Shown: positions 7,560 to 16,562, counted from the first letter of the stretch. The stretch is 45,320 nucleotides of DNA from Lysinibacillus sp. KCTC 33748 (GCF_002237755.1 NZ_MWSJ01000034.1:1-45320), one strand, 5' to 3'. Program-made: numbers and translations. Notes: a model not told the origin generated them from the sequence alone.

Positions 7560-7977
7560 GCGAGGCTACACATTATTAGAAGCGATGTTTCAATTAGTTG
7601 TTTTTGTGCTTATTGCCCATCTTGTTGTGTTTATTATGCTTTGGTTTGCTGAAATGAAAACAACGATGCTAACTGATGAGCAATCAAAGTGGGAGCTTTT
7701 TGTTTATGATTTGAATATGTATGTAAGTGATATTTCATCTTTTACACTTCGAAAGGATCAAAAGAGAATAACCTTCCAGGCCGCAGATACCATTCATAAT
7801 ATTGATTGTTACAGCAATATAATTCGTGATCAAGTAAATGGTGGTCATGTACCAATGCTAGTTGGTATTACTAAATGCCAGTTCCGATATGAAAAAGATA
7901 TGTTAACAGTAGCTGTTGAACTTCCAAGTGGTAGTAAAAAGGAGCGAACTTTCTATGTTCCAGTTTTTGAAAAATGA
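7543..7977 (+). CDS. comGF: Minor competence pseudopilin ComGF
   Basis: A 141-144-aa protein with the ComGF-type start NERGYTLLEAMFQLVVFVLI. GTG at 7543 gives 144 aa. The in-frame ATG at 7552 with GGTGA five bases upstream gives a more typical leader (MNERG) and may be the real start. The hydrophobic segment is followed by a soluble domain containing two cysteines (C86, C106 counted from the GTG start). It overlaps the comGE end. Confidence 0.88.
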   Translation: MKLMNERGYTLLEAMFQLVVFVLIAHLVVFIMLWFAEMKTTMLTDEQSKWELFVYDLNMYVSDISSFTLRKDQKRITFQAADTIHNIDCYSNIIRDQVNGGHVPMLVGITKCQFRYEKDMLTVAVELPSGSKKERTFYVPVFEK

Positions 7978-8155
7978 CAGAGGGGCTATTTTTTTAATCG
8001 CAATTGGATTATTATTTTTTGTAACTACTTTTGTCCTTACGTTTTGTACGTCTTATGAGATTCAGTTTCGAACATATGATGGCCTAGAAAAGCTCAATGT
8101 TCGAGCTACGATAAATTTATTAGGACAAATTTTGTCAGACAGTGTAGAATCGTAG
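7955..8155 (+). CDS. comGG: Minor competence pseudopilin ComGG (short)
   Basis: 66 aa from the ATG at 7955, with AAAGGAG 10 nt upstream. An earlier TTG at 7916 lacks a site. The leader MFQFLKNDRG precedes AIFLIAIGLLFFVTTFVL. As in Bacillus subtilis ComGG, the Glu5 of other prepilins is missing. It is about half the length of B. subtilis ComGG, with only about 35 residues after the membrane segment. It overlaps comGF and ends the operon 19 nt before aroK. Confidence 0.75.
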   Translation: MFQFLKNDRGAIFLIAIGLLFFVTTFVLTFCTSYEIQFRTYDGLEKLNVRATINLLGQILSDSVES

Positions 8156-8174
8156 TTATAAGAAGGTGATTCGA

Positions 8175-8690
8175 ATGCGAAAAATATATTTAGTTGGTTT
8201 TATGGGCTCCGGGAAAAGTGCGTTAGGAAGACGTTTAAGCTATTTGTTAAAGATGCCCTATTACGATATGGATCATGAGATTGTTCGACAGCAGGGTATG
8301 ACAATTCCGCAAATATTTGAAAAATACGGAGAAGCACGTTTTCGGGAAATAGAAACAGAATTTTTGAAAAACTTCCGGGACGAAGCTTGTATTATTTCAA
8401 CAGGTGGTGGAGTCGCAATTAATGCTGAAAATCGAAAAATAATGAGACGCAGTGGGCTCGTGTTTTTTTTAGATGCGACATTCGAAGATATATACAAACG
8501 AATACAGCATGATCCGAACAGACCGATTGTACAGAGCTCGACGAAAGAAGAGTTAGAGCAGCTGTATCATTACAGAAGAAAGTTCTATCGTGAAGTAGGA
8601 CATATACAAGTGTTAACAGAGGGGCGAACAATCCGCCAAATTCTTGAGTATTTAGTATTCCAAGTTAAAAGGCTAAAAAGCGAACATTGA
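8175..8690 (+). CDS. aroK: Shikimate kinase
   Basis: A 171-aa enzyme that phosphorylates shikimate at the 3-OH with ATP in the aromatic amino acid pathway. Walker A is GFMGSGKS at 8-15. D31 and D33 in DMDHE, R55/R57 of the ARFRE segment and GGG at 77-79 bind magnesium and shikimate. R116 in DPNRP is the lid arginine. I chose ATG 8175, with AGAAGGTG upstream, over GTG 8166, which lies inside that site. It follows comGG closely and is ended by its own terminator. Confidence 0.95.
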   Translation: MRKIYLVGFMGSGKSALGRRLSYLLKMPYYDMDHEIVRQQGMTIPQIFEKYGEARFREIETEFLKNFRDEACIISTGGGVAINAENRKIMRRSGLVFFLDATFEDIYKRIQHDPNRPIVQSSTKEELEQLYHYRRKFYREVGHIQVLTEGRTIRQILEYLVFQVKRLKSEH

Positions 8691-8721
8691 TGTATCGTTA
8701 ATACTTAAATGTTCGTTTTTT
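8681..8721 (+). terminator. Terminator of the comG-aroK region
   Basis: CGAACATT (8681-8688) pairs with AATGTTCG (8708-8715), followed by TTTTTT. The aroK stop codon lies at the base of the stem. Confidence 0.85.
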
Positions 8722-8740
8722 AACATAAAATAAAAAATGA

Positions 8741-8770
8741 TTGCCTTTTCAATGCAATTAATGTTAGGAT
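8741..8770 (+). promoter_or_regulatory. Candidate promoter of the gcv leader
   Basis: TTGCCT (8741-8746) and TAGGAT (8765-8770) are 18 nt apart and lie about 60 nt before the riboswitch. Match to sigma-A consensus is fair only. Confidence 0.35.
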
Positions 8771-8825
8771 ATAGACAAAAGTTACTTAATGTTCATTGAA
8801 TACTAAATAGTACCAAGTTGAAACT

Positions 8826-9036
8826 TGGGCGGATGATTGTACGGGGAGAGCACGTATAGACGTCACCGAAGGAGCAAATAGCAAAATGTTATGAATCTCT
8901 CAGGTAAAAGGACTCGTATAAGACGCAACTCTGGAGAGTGCTGTAGTACTACAGCCACCAAAGGGGAAAGCCGGCTGATTGGCATTGTATGTATGCGAGT
9001 CAGTCTGGTGTAACTTTCAGGTGCAAGGACAGAGAA
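8826..9036 (+). ncRNA. Tandem glycine riboswitch
   Basis: Two glycine aptamers in series precede gcvT. The first shows GGGGAGAGC...ACCGAAGGAGCAA...CTCTCAGGTAAAAGGAC...CTCTGGAGAG. The second shows CACCAAAGGGGAAAGC...AACTTTCAGGTGCAAGGACAGAG. These are the conserved cores of the gcvT motif. In Bacillus such tandem switches turn on the glycine cleavage operon when glycine is plentiful. The end of the second aptamer overlaps the 5' arm of the terminator at 9029, so glycine binding would prevent termination. Confidence 0.95.
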
Positions 9037-9067
9037 TCCCGAAAAGGGGTTCGTCTGTCTTTTTTTA
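9029..9067 (+). terminator. Riboswitch expression-platform terminator
   Basis: GGACAGA (9029-9035) pairs with TCTGTC (9055-9060), with an inner CCC/GGG stem, followed by a T run. The 5' arm is shared with the closing helix of the second glycine aptamer. Confidence 0.9.
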
Positions 9068-9199
9068 TGTCTAAATGTTTTAACTAATGTTGTTCGTTTT
9101 TCTTTATTTGGATGAACAAACAAGGGAAGCATGACTGTACAAAAAAACAGACGAACTACTATAAGTAAATATGTAACGAACAATAAGGGGGCAAAAACA

Positions 9200-10300
9200 A
9201 TGACAGAATTAAAACGCACACCTCTATTTGAAGAATATGCAAAACATGGTGGTAAAACAATTGACTTCGGTGGATGGGAATTACCAGTGCAGTTCTCTTC
9301 TATTAAAGAAGAGCATGATGCAGTACGTAATCGTGCTGGCTTATTTGATGTATCACATATGGGTGAGATTTTAGTAACTGGACCTAATTCACTAGAGTTT
9401 TTACAAAACCTTTTGACAAATGATATTTCTAAGATTGCAGTAGGTCAAGCGCAATATAATGCAATGTGCTATGAAGATGGTGGTGTTGTCGATGATTTAT
9501 TAACGTATAAATTAGCAGACAATCATTATTTATTATGCGTGAACGCGGCAAATATTGAAAAAGATTATGATTGGATGATGGAAAATCAACATCAATATGA
9601 TGTAACGATAGACAACCAATCAGAGGCTTATGCACAAATTGCCCTTCAAGGTCCATTAGCAGAAGAAGTTCTTCAAACATTAACAGATACTGATTTACAA
9701 ACGATTAAATACTTCCGTTTCCAAGCAGATGTTGAAGTTGCTGGTCATAAAGCATTAGTATCTCGTAGCGGTTACACAGGAGAAGATGGCTTTGAACTAT
9801 ATGGCTCTCCAGAAGATATTAAAGCATTATGGGGTAAAATCTTAGAGGCTGGAAAAGACAAAGGTGTAGTTCCTGCAGGTTTAGGCTGCCGTGATACACT
9901 TCGTTTTGAAGCAGGTCTTCCATTATACGGGCAAGAGCTATCAGCGACAATTTCACCTCTTGAGGCTGGTATTGGTTTTGCTGTGAAGTTAAATAAAGAG
10001 GGCTTTAATGGTCATGAGGCATTAGTGGCACAAAAAGAAACTGGGCTGTCACGTAAAATTGTGGGTATTGAAATGATTGATAAAGGAATTCCTCGCCATG
10101 GCTACAAAGTGTTGAAGGATGGTAAGGAAATCGGTGAAGTGACAACAGGTACACAACTTCCTTCTTCTAAACGAAATGTTGGTCACGCATTAATTGACAG
10201 TCAATTCGCAACTATCGGAACTGAATTGGAAATTGAAATTCGTGGTAAGCACTTAAAAGTAGTAACAGTTGAAACACCGTTTTACAAGCGTTCAAAATAA
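9200..10300 (+). CDS. gcvT: Glycine cleavage system T protein (aminomethyltransferase)
   Basis: A 366-aa enzyme that moves the aminomethyl carbon from the H-protein lipoyl arm to tetrahydrofolate and releases ammonia. The sequence begins [19 protein letters not shown] and has the family's [20 protein letters not shown] and [11 protein letters not shown] blocks. An upstream in-frame ATG at 9131 would add 23 residues unlike GcvT. The ATG at 9200 with GGGGGC upstream is the better start. It is the first gene after the glycine riboswitch. Confidence 0.96.
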   Translation: MTELKRTPLFEEYAKHGGKTIDFGGWELPVQFSSIKEEHDAVRNRAGLFDVSHMGEILVTGPNSLEFLQNLLTNDISKIAVGQAQYNAMCYEDGGVVDDLLTYKLADNHYLLCVNAANIEKDYDWMMENQHQYDVTIDNQSEAYAQIALQGPLAEEVLQTLTDTDLQTIKYFRFQADVEVAGHKALVSRSGYTGEDGFELYGSPEDIKALWGKILEAGKDKGVVPAGLGCRDTLRFEAGLPLYGQELSATISPLEAGIGFAVKLNKEGFNGHEALVAQKETGLSRKIVGIEMIDKGIPRHGYKVLKDGKEIGEVTTGTQLPSSKRNVGHALIDSQFATIGTELEIEIRGKHLKVVTVETPFYKRSK

Positions 10301-10325
10301 AAGTTGAAAAGAGGGACCTACATTT

Positions 10326-11672
10326 ATGAAACATCGTTATTTACCAATGACGGAGCAAGATAAACAAGAAATGTTAGACGTAATCGGTGTATCCTCAGTT
10401 GATGCGTTATTTGAGGATATTCCAGAAAAAGTACGTTTTAAAGGCCTATATGATATTAAAGAAGCGAAATCTGAATCAGCTTTATTAAAAGAATTAACAG
10501 CAATGGCTGCGAAAAATAAAGATACAAATGCTAACGTATCGTTTTTAGGTGCAGGCGTATACAACCACTATAAACCGGTTATCGTGGACCATGTTATTTC
10601 TCGTTCAGAGTTTTACACAGCGTATACTCCATATCAACCAGAAATTTCACAAGGGGAATTACAAGCAATTTTTGAATTCCAAACGATGATCGCAGAGCTT
10701 ACAGGCATGGATCTTGCAAACTCTTCTATGTACGATGGAGGAACAGCGTTAGCTGAAGCAGGTATGCTTGCAGCTGGCCATACACGCCGTAAGAAAATTT
10801 TAGTATCTGAAGCAGTTCACCCTGAGTATCGTGATGTCGTTGCTACATATGCATATGGTCAATCCATTGAAATTGTTACTGTTCCACAAAATGATGGTGT
10901 GACAGATGTAGAAGCTTTAAAGGAATTAATAGATGATAATACGGCAGCTGTTATTGCACAATATCCTAACTTCTTTGGTCAAATAGAGGACTTGCAAGTA
11001 ATTGGCGATATTGCGCATGAGGCAAAAAGTTTATTTGTTGTCTCTTCGAATCCACTTGCACTAGGAATTTTAACACCACCTGGTAAGCTAGGTGCTGATA
11101 TTTGTGTAGGGGATGCACAGGTTTTCGGTATTTCTGAAGCATTCGGTGGTCCACACTGTGGTTTCTTTGCAGTAACTACGAAGTTAATGCGTAAAGTTCC
11201 TGGTCGTCTTGTAGGTGAAACAGTTGATGGTGAAGGTCGTCGTGGTTATGTTTTAACATTACAAGCACGTGAACAACATATCCGTCGTGATAAAGCAACG
11301 TCCAATATTTGTTCGAACCAAGCACTTCTTGCACTTGCTGCTTCTGTAGCAATGACTGCTCTAGGTAAAGAAGGCGTTCGTGAAATGGCAATGCAAAACA
11401 TTGCGAAAACACGCTATGCTAAAAATGCCTTTGAAGCGACTGGTTTCACAGTAGCATTCCAAGGTGCACACTTTAACGAAATCGTTGTGAAGACAAATAA
11501 ATGTGTGAAAGAAATTAATAAAGGCTTAATTGAAAAAGGTATCATCGGTGGCTATCCTTTAGGTCAAACATATGACTCTCTAAAAAATCACGTGCTAATC
11601 GCAGTAACAGAATTACGCACGAAGGAAGAAATTGATGCACTAGTTGCAGAAATGGGGGCTCTTAATGCATAA
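10326..11672 (+). CDS. gcvPA: Glycine dehydrogenase (decarboxylating), subunit 1
   Basis: A 448-aa alpha subunit of the two-part P protein used by Bacillus relatives. With GcvPB it decarboxylates glycine and loads the aminomethyl group on lipoyl-H protein. Typical blocks include [35 protein letters not shown] and GPHCGFFA. It has GAGGGA as ribosome binding site and overlaps gcvPB by 8 nt, consistent with equal production of the two subunits. Confidence 0.96.
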   Translation: MKHRYLPMTEQDKQEMLDVIGVSSVDALFEDIPEKVRFKGLYDIKEAKSESALLKELTAMAAKNKDTNANVSFLGAGVYNHYKPVIVDHVISRSEFYTAYTPYQPEISQGELQAIFEFQTMIAELTGMDLANSSMYDGGTALAEAGMLAAGHTRRKKILVSEAVHPEYRDVVATYAYGQSIEIVTVPQNDGVTDVEALKELIDDNTAAVIAQYPNFFGQIEDLQVIGDIAHEAKSLFVVSSNPLALGILTPPGKLGADICVGDAQVFGISEAFGGPHCGFFAVTTKLMRKVPGRLVGETVDGEGRRGYVLTLQAREQHIRRDKATSNICSNQALLALAASVAMTALGKEGVREMAMQNIAKTRYAKNAFEATGFTVAFQGAHFNEIVVKTNKCVKEINKGLIEKGIIGGYPLGQTYDSLKNHVLIAVTELRTKEEIDALVAEMGALNA

Positions 11673-13128
11673 CGAAAATCAATCACTCATTTTTGAAATT
11701 ACCAAAGAAGGTCGCGTAGGTTACAGCTTAGAAGCACTTGATGTACCAGAGGTTGATCTTGCCGATTTACTTCCTGGAAACTTAGTACGCGCTGAGGCAG
11801 CAGAATTACCAGAAGTATCTGAGCTTGATATTATGCGTCACTATACAGCACTTTCTCGTCGTAACCACGGTGTAGACTCTGGCTTCTACCCGCTTGGTTC
11901 TTGTACGATGAAATATAATCCAAAAATTAACGAGGCCATTGCACGAATTTCAGGCTTTGCTAATGTTCACCCATTACAGGACGAATCAACAACTCAAGGT
12001 GCGATGGAGCTTCTTTACGACCTACAAACTTCATTAGTTGAAATTACAGGTATGGATGAAGTGACATTACAACCTGCAGCAGGTGCTCATGGTGAATGGA
12101 CAGCATTAATGATGATCCGCGCATTCCATGAAGCAAATGGTGAGGGTCACCGTAATAAAGTTATTGTTCCTGACTCTGCTCACGGTACAAACCCAGCATC
12201 TGCAACAGTTGCAGGCTTTGAAACTATTACTGTGAAATCAGATGAAAATGGCTTAGTAGATATTGAAGATTTGCGCAAAGTAGTTGGTTCTGATACAGCT
12301 GCATTAATGCTAACAAATCCAAATACACTTGGTCTATTTGAAGAAAACATTATCGAAATGGCAGAGCTTATTCACTCTGTTGGCGGTAAAGTATACTATG
12401 ACGGTGCAAACTTAAACGCAGTTATGAGTAAAGCACGTCCTGGTGATATGGGCTTTGACTGCGTACACTTAAACTTACACAAAACATTTACAGGTCCTCA
12501 CGGTGGCGGTGGCCCAGGTTCAGGTCCAGTAGGAGTGAAAGCTGATTTAATTCCATTCCTTCCAAAACCAGTTTTAGTAAGAACAGAAGAAGGAACATAT
12601 CACTTCGATTACGAGCGCCCACAATCAATCGGACGTGTTAAACCTTACTATGGTAACTTTGGTATCAACGTACGTGCATATACTTATATTCGTACAATGG
12701 GTCCAGATGGCTTAAAAGCTGTAACAGAATACGCTGTACTAAACGCAAACTATATGATGCGTCGTTTAGAGCCATTCTACGATCTACCATATAACCGTCA
12801 TTGTAAACATGAATTTGTATTATCAGGTCGTCGTCAAAAGAAACTTGGCGTTCGTACTTTAGACATTGCAAAACGTCTGTTAGACTTTGGCTATCATCCA
12901 CCAACAACTTACTTCCCATTAAATGTGGAAGAGGCATTAATGATCGAGCCAACAGAAACAGAATCTAAAGAAACATTAGATGCATTCTGCGATGTGATGA
13001 TTCAAATTGCAAAAGAAACTGAAGAAAACCCATCAATCGTACAAGAAGCACCACATACAACAGTCGTAACTCGTCTAGACGAAACACGCGCTGCTCGTAC
13101 ACCAGTACTTCGTTATCAAAAAGCATAA
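11665..13128 (+). CDS. gcvPB: Glycine dehydrogenase (decarboxylating), subunit 2
   Basis: A 487-aa subunit of the P protein carrying the pyridoxal phosphate. The Schiff-base lysine is K273 in [19 protein letters not shown], with the glycine-rich loop just after it. I chose ATG 11665 over the TTG at 11644 because the N-terminus [11 protein letters not shown] matches family starts and ATGGGGGCTC upstream can act as ribosome binding site. It is the last gene of the riboswitch-controlled operon. In many Bacillales a rhodanese gene follows; here an island begins instead. Confidence 0.96.
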   Translation: MHNENQSLIFEITKEGRVGYSLEALDVPEVDLADLLPGNLVRAEAAELPEVSELDIMRHYTALSRRNHGVDSGFYPLGSCTMKYNPKINEAIARISGFANVHPLQDESTTQGAMELLYDLQTSLVEITGMDEVTLQPAAGAHGEWTALMMIRAFHEANGEGHRNKVIVPDSAHGTNPASATVAGFETITVKSDENGLVDIEDLRKVVGSDTAALMLTNPNTLGLFEENIIEMAELIHSVGGKVYYDGANLNAVMSKARPGDMGFDCVHLNLHKTFTGPHGGGGPGSGPVGVKADLIPFLPKPVLVRTEEGTYHFDYERPQSIGRVKPYYGNFGINVRAYTYIRTMGPDGLKAVTEYAVLNANYMMRRLEPFYDLPYNRHCKHEFVLSGRRQKKLGVRTLDIAKRLLDFGYHPPTTYFPLNVEEALMIEPTETESKETLDAFCDVMIQIAKETEENPSIVQEAPHTTVVTRLDETRAARTPVLRYQKA

Positions 13129-13136
13129 AATATGTT

Positions 13137-13155
13137 AGCGGGTGCGACTCCCGCT
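13137..13155 (+). terminator. Short hairpin after gcvPB
   Basis: AGCGGG and CCCGCT pair around a 7-nt loop, 8 nt after the stop. No strong T run follows, so it is probably an mRNA-end stabiliser ahead of the true terminator. Confidence 0.45.
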
Positions 13156-13200
13156 ATCTCTATAAATAAAGTGGCTGTAAATACAGAGTCATTTGTGATT

Positions 13201-13248
13201 TTAAGTATATTTTTGCCACAAGGGCAAGGATATACTTAATTTTTTTTA
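13201..13248 (+). terminator. Main terminator of the gcv operon
   Basis: TTAAGTATAT...TTGCC pairs with GGCAA...ATATACTTAA around a tiny loop and is followed by eight T. It is a long, near-perfect stem. Confidence 0.85.
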
Positions 13249-13298
13249 GGCAATGTTATACTTACCATTTTTGAAAATGTTTAACCTACTATAAAAAA

Positions 13299-13340
13299 AG
13301 AAAAACCGGAATTTCTTAAGAGAGAATTTCGGTTTTTCTT
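13299..13340. terminator. Bidirectional terminator
   Basis: AGAAAAACCG...AATTTC pairs with GAATTTCGGTTTTTCT, with T-rich ends on both strands. On the minus strand it lies just past the stop of the scrap ending at 13346. Confidence 0.75.
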
Positions 13341-13345
13341 TTGGA

Positions 13346-13470
13346 TTAAGAATCTGTAAAGCGATAATAAGATACTTCCATTAAAGGGCGAGGTCCTATG
13401 CTACGATTAGAAAGTTCCGGATGAATGTTGATTAATAGGCGCAAGATATAAAGCGAATAAATCCAAAGAA
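13346..13470 (-). pseudogene. 3' remnant of a minus-strand gene
   Basis: The minus frame ending with TAA at 13348-13346 is open for about 42 codons and ends LLINIHPELSNRS, then IGPRPLMEVSYYRFTDS. No start is present, and a terminator follows in the right place. The sequence looks like a genuine protein end but I do not recognise it. It overlaps on the other strand with the scrap starting at 13438, so one of the two begins at a rearrangement joint near 13440. Confidence 0.35.
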
Positions 13471-13699
13471 AAATCTAAACAACTAAGAAAAATAAAACAG
13501 CAAATTATTGAATGTGTTTTTTCAGCTTTTGAAGAAGGGAAAGTACATAATAAAAGTTACATTCAAAGTAAAGTTAAAATAGGGAAGCAATTTGTAGAAC
13601 CTGAAATTCCTGATTACATAAATGAAGTTTTAGAACTTAGTCGTAAAGGCTTTTACTGAAAGTGTTGCAGAATTGCTAATTATACTAGGGAAGTGAATA
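13438..13699 (+). pseudogene. Frameshifted gene scrap at the island edge
   Basis: A lysine-rich open frame without a start codon (13438-13659) reads ARYKANKSKEKSKQLRK, then continues through IIECVFSAFEEGKVHNKS to LSRKGFY and a stop. Shifting the frame near 13650 continues plausibly as TESVAELLIILGK and a stop near 13698. This suggests a frameshifted C-terminal remnant. I do not recognise the family. Confidence 0.4.
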
Positions 13700-13960
13700 C
13701 TAATCTTGATCTTTTTTTGATATTAAAGATGTTTATTGTAGGTGAAAAACTAAGAGTTTTAGTAAAGAATGGTTATTAATATTAATAAATTAAGTAAAAT
13801 AATAAGATTAACCAATTGGAGAATGAAGAAGATAGAGAGTAAAAAAATGTATGAAATTAATGGAAATTAAGTGAAATTTTCCTTAAAATACTGTTGTGTG
13901 TAGTATATAATTAACTTTGTGGATTGACTTTTATTTACTATGATGAATGTTTTAAAATGA
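13700..13960. other. AT-rich spacer
   Basis: I see no gene here. It is very AT-rich, with scattered TTGACT and TATAAT-like words (for example TTGACT at 13924) but no convincing spaced promoter pair. It may hold the promoter for the sfp-type gene. Confidence 0.5.
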
Positions 13961-14029
13961 AACTTCTTCAGCAAGTTTTTAGTAACGAAAGTGAAACGCC
14001 AGCTACAAATATTTTTTTGTAGCGACAGC
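13961..14029 (+). repeat. Left copy of an inverted repeat flanking the sfp-thioesterase pair
   Basis: It begins AACTTCTTCAGCAAGTTT and ends TGTAGCGACAGC. It resembles the reverse complement of 15540-15608, with roughly three quarters identity by eye. It contains its own small hairpin, AGCTACAAAT...TTTGTAGCG. Confidence 0.6.
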
Positions 14030-14055
14030 GGCAATTACGCCTCGGCATAATTGCC
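14030..14055. repeat. Hairpin adjoining the repeat
   Basis: GGCAATTA (14030-14037) and TAATTGCC (14048-14055) pair around CGCCTCGGCA. It has no T run and looks like part of an interspersed repeat rather than a terminator. Confidence 0.5.
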
Positions 14056-14101
14056 TATTATTAAATGTACGTTATAACAAACTTATTATTGCGGGGGAAA
14101 T

Positions 14102-14809
14102 ATGTTAAAGCTGTATTATTTGAAAATAGAAGAGCTTACAGATAAAAAATTGAAAACTGAATTAAAAAAATATTTATCTGAAGAAAGAAGAGCTGCAATC
14201 GATTTACTTAAATTTGAAGATGATCAGACACGGTCGATTCTGGGAGAGCTATTGATTAGATATGGTATATGTCAAAACTCTTTGTTGAAAAATTCAGATA
14301 TAAAATTTATTAAGAATGAATACGGAAAGCCGTTTCTGAATAATGTTGCAGATGTATATTTCAGTCTGTCGCATTCTGAGGAATATGTGCTGTGTGGTAT
14401 CAGTGATAAGGAATTAGGTGTTGATATAGAAAAAATTAATGAAATTGAATTGGACATAGCGGAAGATTTCTTCCACGAGAGAGAATATAAAGCTATTCTA
14501 AAGCAGCTGAATGAACAACGTCTGCAGTATTTTTACAGAATATGGTGCTTAAAGGAGAGTTATTTAAAATATAGAGGAACGGGACTATCGACACCATTAA
14601 ATTCATTTTATGTGAACGAGTCTGATGGTGAAATATGTATTTATACTGCAGAGGGTCAATTAGAAAACATAGAGCTTGAAATTTTGTTTATTGATGAAAA
14701 ATACTCTTCTGCAGTTTGCTATAAAAATAAGCTGAAATATGATTTAAAAAGAGTTTCCTTAAACGAAATAGTAAGAGTATTAATGGAAAAGGAGAAGTAT
14801 GGAATATGA
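14102..14809 (+). CDS. 4'-phosphopantetheinyl transferase, Sfp type
   Basis: A 235-aa enzyme that should attach the phosphopantetheine arm of CoA to the carrier-domain serines of the three NRPSs. Motifs are SLSHS (88-92), GVDIEKI (106-112, with metal ligands D108 and E110) and WCLKESYLKYRGTGL (148-162, with E152). Length is that of Sfp/Gsp, not AcpS. The ribosome binding site GGGGG lies 6 nt before the ATG. The gene overlaps the thioesterase gene by 4 nt, and both sit between inverted repeats. Confidence 0.93.
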   Translation: MLKLYYLKIEELTDKKLKTELKKYLSEERRAAIDLLKFEDDQTRSILGELLIRYGICQNSLLKNSDIKFIKNEYGKPFLNNVADVYFSLSHSEEYVLCGISDKELGVDIEKINEIELDIAEDFFHEREYKAILKQLNEQRLQYFYRIWCLKESYLKYRGTGLSTPLNSFYVNESDGEICIYTAEGQLENIELEILFIDEKYSSAVCYKNKLKYDLKRVSLNEIVRVLMEKEKYGI

Positions 14810-15510
14810 AAAAAGTGGTTATTTTCCCTCATGCAGGTGGAGCAAGCTTGTTTTATAGTGCTATCATAAAAGAACCTGTAAGAATATTACCCATTTATCT
14901 TGATTATCCTGGACATTTACTGAAATTAACAGAAACGCTTGCTGAAACAATGGATGAACTGGTAGATTACCTGCTGGAAGAACTACTTGAAATAAATGAT
15001 TTGGTTTTAGAAGAATTAATATTTTTTGGTCATAGCATGGGTGGTTCTGTTGCTTATGAAGTAGCAAAGAGAATATATGAAAAATATAATATAAGTATTG
15101 AAAAACTGATAATATCAGCTAAATTGCCTCCTGGAGAGATGAATCTAAAAATAAAAATAGAAACAATTGAAGATATGTGGGAATATATTCAGTCACTGCA
15201 TAAACAACCGGATGAGATTCATACAAATCAAGAATTAGGAAAGCTTCTATTTCCTATAATGCAACAGGATATTTCTTTATTGAAGCAATATGAGACTGAA
15301 TTGAGATATCCGAAATATCCATTGGGAAATTTACAGCCGCATATTTTTATAGGAGCCCAAGACAAAGGGGATTTAAAGCAGTATCAAAATTGGCAGAAAT
15401 TTTTTCAAGAAAAATGTCAGTATGAATTTTTTAACGGTGGTCACTTTTATTTGCAAGAAGATAAAAATTCTTTTTTAAAGATTCTTCATAAAACGATTTT
15501 GGAGACCTAA
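14806..15510 (+). CDS. Stand-alone (type II) thioesterase
   Basis: A 234-aa alpha/beta hydrolase of the GrsT/SrfAD kind. The nucleophile is S77 in FFGHSMGGS. The likely histidine is H213 in NGGHFYL. The acid is D186 or D189 in GAQDKGD. Such enzymes usually clear mis-loaded carrier arms. Because none of the NRPSs here carries an integrated thioesterase, this one could also take part in product release. It is coupled to the sfp-type gene by a 4-nt overlap. Confidence 0.9.
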   Translation: MKKVVIFPHAGGASLFYSAIIKEPVRILPIYLDYPGHLLKLTETLAETMDELVDYLLEELLEINDLVLEELIFFGHSMGGSVAYEVAKRIYEKYNISIEKLIISAKLPPGEMNLKIKIETIEDMWEYIQSLHKQPDEIHTNQELGKLLFPIMQQDISLLKQYETELRYPKYPLGNLQPHIFIGAQDKGDLKQYQNWQKFFQEKCQYEFFNGGHFYLQEDKNSFLKILHKTILET

Positions 15511-15519
15511 AGATATTTA

Positions 15520-15610
15520 ACATCTGTAGCTGCCGCGTTGCTTTCGCTACAAAAAACATCTGTAGCTGTCGCTTTGCTTCCCTACTAGAAACTTGCTGAA
15601 AGAAGTTAAA
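15520..15610 (-). repeat. Right copy of the inverted repeat, with an internal direct repeat
   Basis: Bases 15540-15608 mirror 13961-14029. The stretch also holds two direct copies of ACATCTGTAGCTG followed by a similar CG-rich tail (starting about 15520 and 15557). The whole resembles a small interspersed repeat that can fold through TGTAGC/GCTACA pairs. Confidence 0.55.
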
Positions 15611-15775
15611 TGTACTTATAAAGCGTAAAAGCTTTGAGAAGTGCTTTAGCCTTGAATTACGACTTTAGTCGTGGACAATTAGAAATACACCTGCTTTTGT
15701 AGATGGGTGTTTTATGTTACAAATGTATTAAAACGGAAAAGTTTTAGGATATATTAATGGGGGTTTTGTTTTTTA
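15611..15775. other. Spacer with small hairpins before the transporter promoter
   Basis: ACGACT/AGTCGT (15659-15672) is a perfect small palindrome. ACACC/GGTGT (about 15687-15711) followed by TTTTATG is a weak terminator candidate for the thioesterase transcript. I see no gene. Confidence 0.45.
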
Positions 15776-15804
15776 TTGACAGATTATAGTGTGAAATATA
15801 TACT
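15776..15804 (+). promoter_or_regulatory. Consensus sigma-A promoter of the transporter-NRPS operon
   Basis: TTGACA (15776-15781) and TATACT (15799-15804) are separated by exactly 17 nt. The start codon of the ABC ATPase lies 21 nt downstream of the -10, so the leader is short. This is the best promoter in the island and probably drives the genes from 15826 onward. Confidence 0.75.
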
Positions 15805-15825
15805 TTTTAACTAAGGAGGGATTTT

Positions 15826-16548
15826 TTGGATACAGTTATTGAAGTTACAAACCTTTGTAAGACAATCAATGGAAAGAGGTTGTTAAATAATATTTCTTTG
15901 GAAGTAAGGCAGGGATCAATATTCGGTTTGCTTGGAGCAAATGGAGCAGGTAAAACAACGTTGATGAAAACAATCTTGGGTATATTAAAATCTGATTCAG
16001 GTACTGTCAAACTGTTTGGCGAAACTATAGACAGAAGAAATCAGAATGTATTGACAAGTATTGGCTGTATTATTGAAACTCCTGTTTTTTACTCTGGTTT
16101 ATCAGCCAGAAAAAATTTAGAAATCCATTGTAAATATATGAATGAAGAATATTTAAGCAATATTGATAATGTTTTATCTATTGTAGGTTTATCAGAGAAT
16201 GCTGAGGATATATTAGATACTTTTTCTTTAGGGATGAAACAAAGATTGGGGATTGCCAGAGCCTTAGTAACCTCTCCCAAGTTGTTGATTTTAGACGAAC
16301 CAATCAATGGGCTTGATCCAATGGGAATTATTGATATTCGAGAAATACTGAAGGAAATTAATCAAAAGATGGGGACCACTATATTAATATCTAGTCATAT
16401 TATCCCTGAAGTCGATAAAATTGTAACTGATGTGGCAATTATGAGTCAGGGCGAAATGATTGAACATGTGGAACTGGAACAGCTGAAAAAAGAAAATATT
16501 GAATTGGAAGAATACTTTGTCTCGATTTTACATAAGCAGCAAAGTTAA
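15826..16548 (+). CDS. ABC transporter ATP-binding protein (BcrA/LanF type)
   Basis: A 240-aa nucleotide-binding subunit. Walker A is GANGAGKT (37-44). The signature is FSLGMKQRLG (about 130-140; LSGGQ is replaced by FSLGM, as in bacitracin and lantibiotic immunity ATPases). Walker B is LLILDEPINGLDP. The start is TTG with a strong AAGGAGGG site, chosen because the family N-terminus (IEVTNLCKTINGKRLL) begins at once. It probably pairs with the permease at 17242 to protect the producer or export the peptide. The intervening TetR gene suggests product- or membrane-stress control. Confidence 0.9.
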   Translation: MDTVIEVTNLCKTINGKRLLNNISLEVRQGSIFGLLGANGAGKTTLMKTILGILKSDSGTVKLFGETIDRRNQNVLTSIGCIIETPVFYSGLSARKNLEIHCKYMNEEYLSNIDNVLSIVGLSENAEDILDTFSLGMKQRLGIARALVTSPKLLILDEPINGLDPMGIIDIREILKEINQKMGTTILISSHIIPEVDKIVTDVAIMSQGEMIEHVELEQLKKENIELEEYFVSILHKQQS

Positions 16549-16562
16549 TTTTTTTGAATACG

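Noticed and set aside
8863..9219. 118-aa minus-strand ORF across the gcv leader
   Set aside because: The same DNA is a clear tandem glycine riboswitch with terminator, whose conservation explains the open frame.
13924..13960. TTGACT as a -35 for the sfp-type gene
   Set aside because: No acceptable -10 lies 16-18 nt away; the nearest TATGAT is only 9 nt downstream.
13961..15610. CRISPR-like array
   Set aside because: There are only two direct copies of a short unit on the right side, with no regular spacers and no cas genes.
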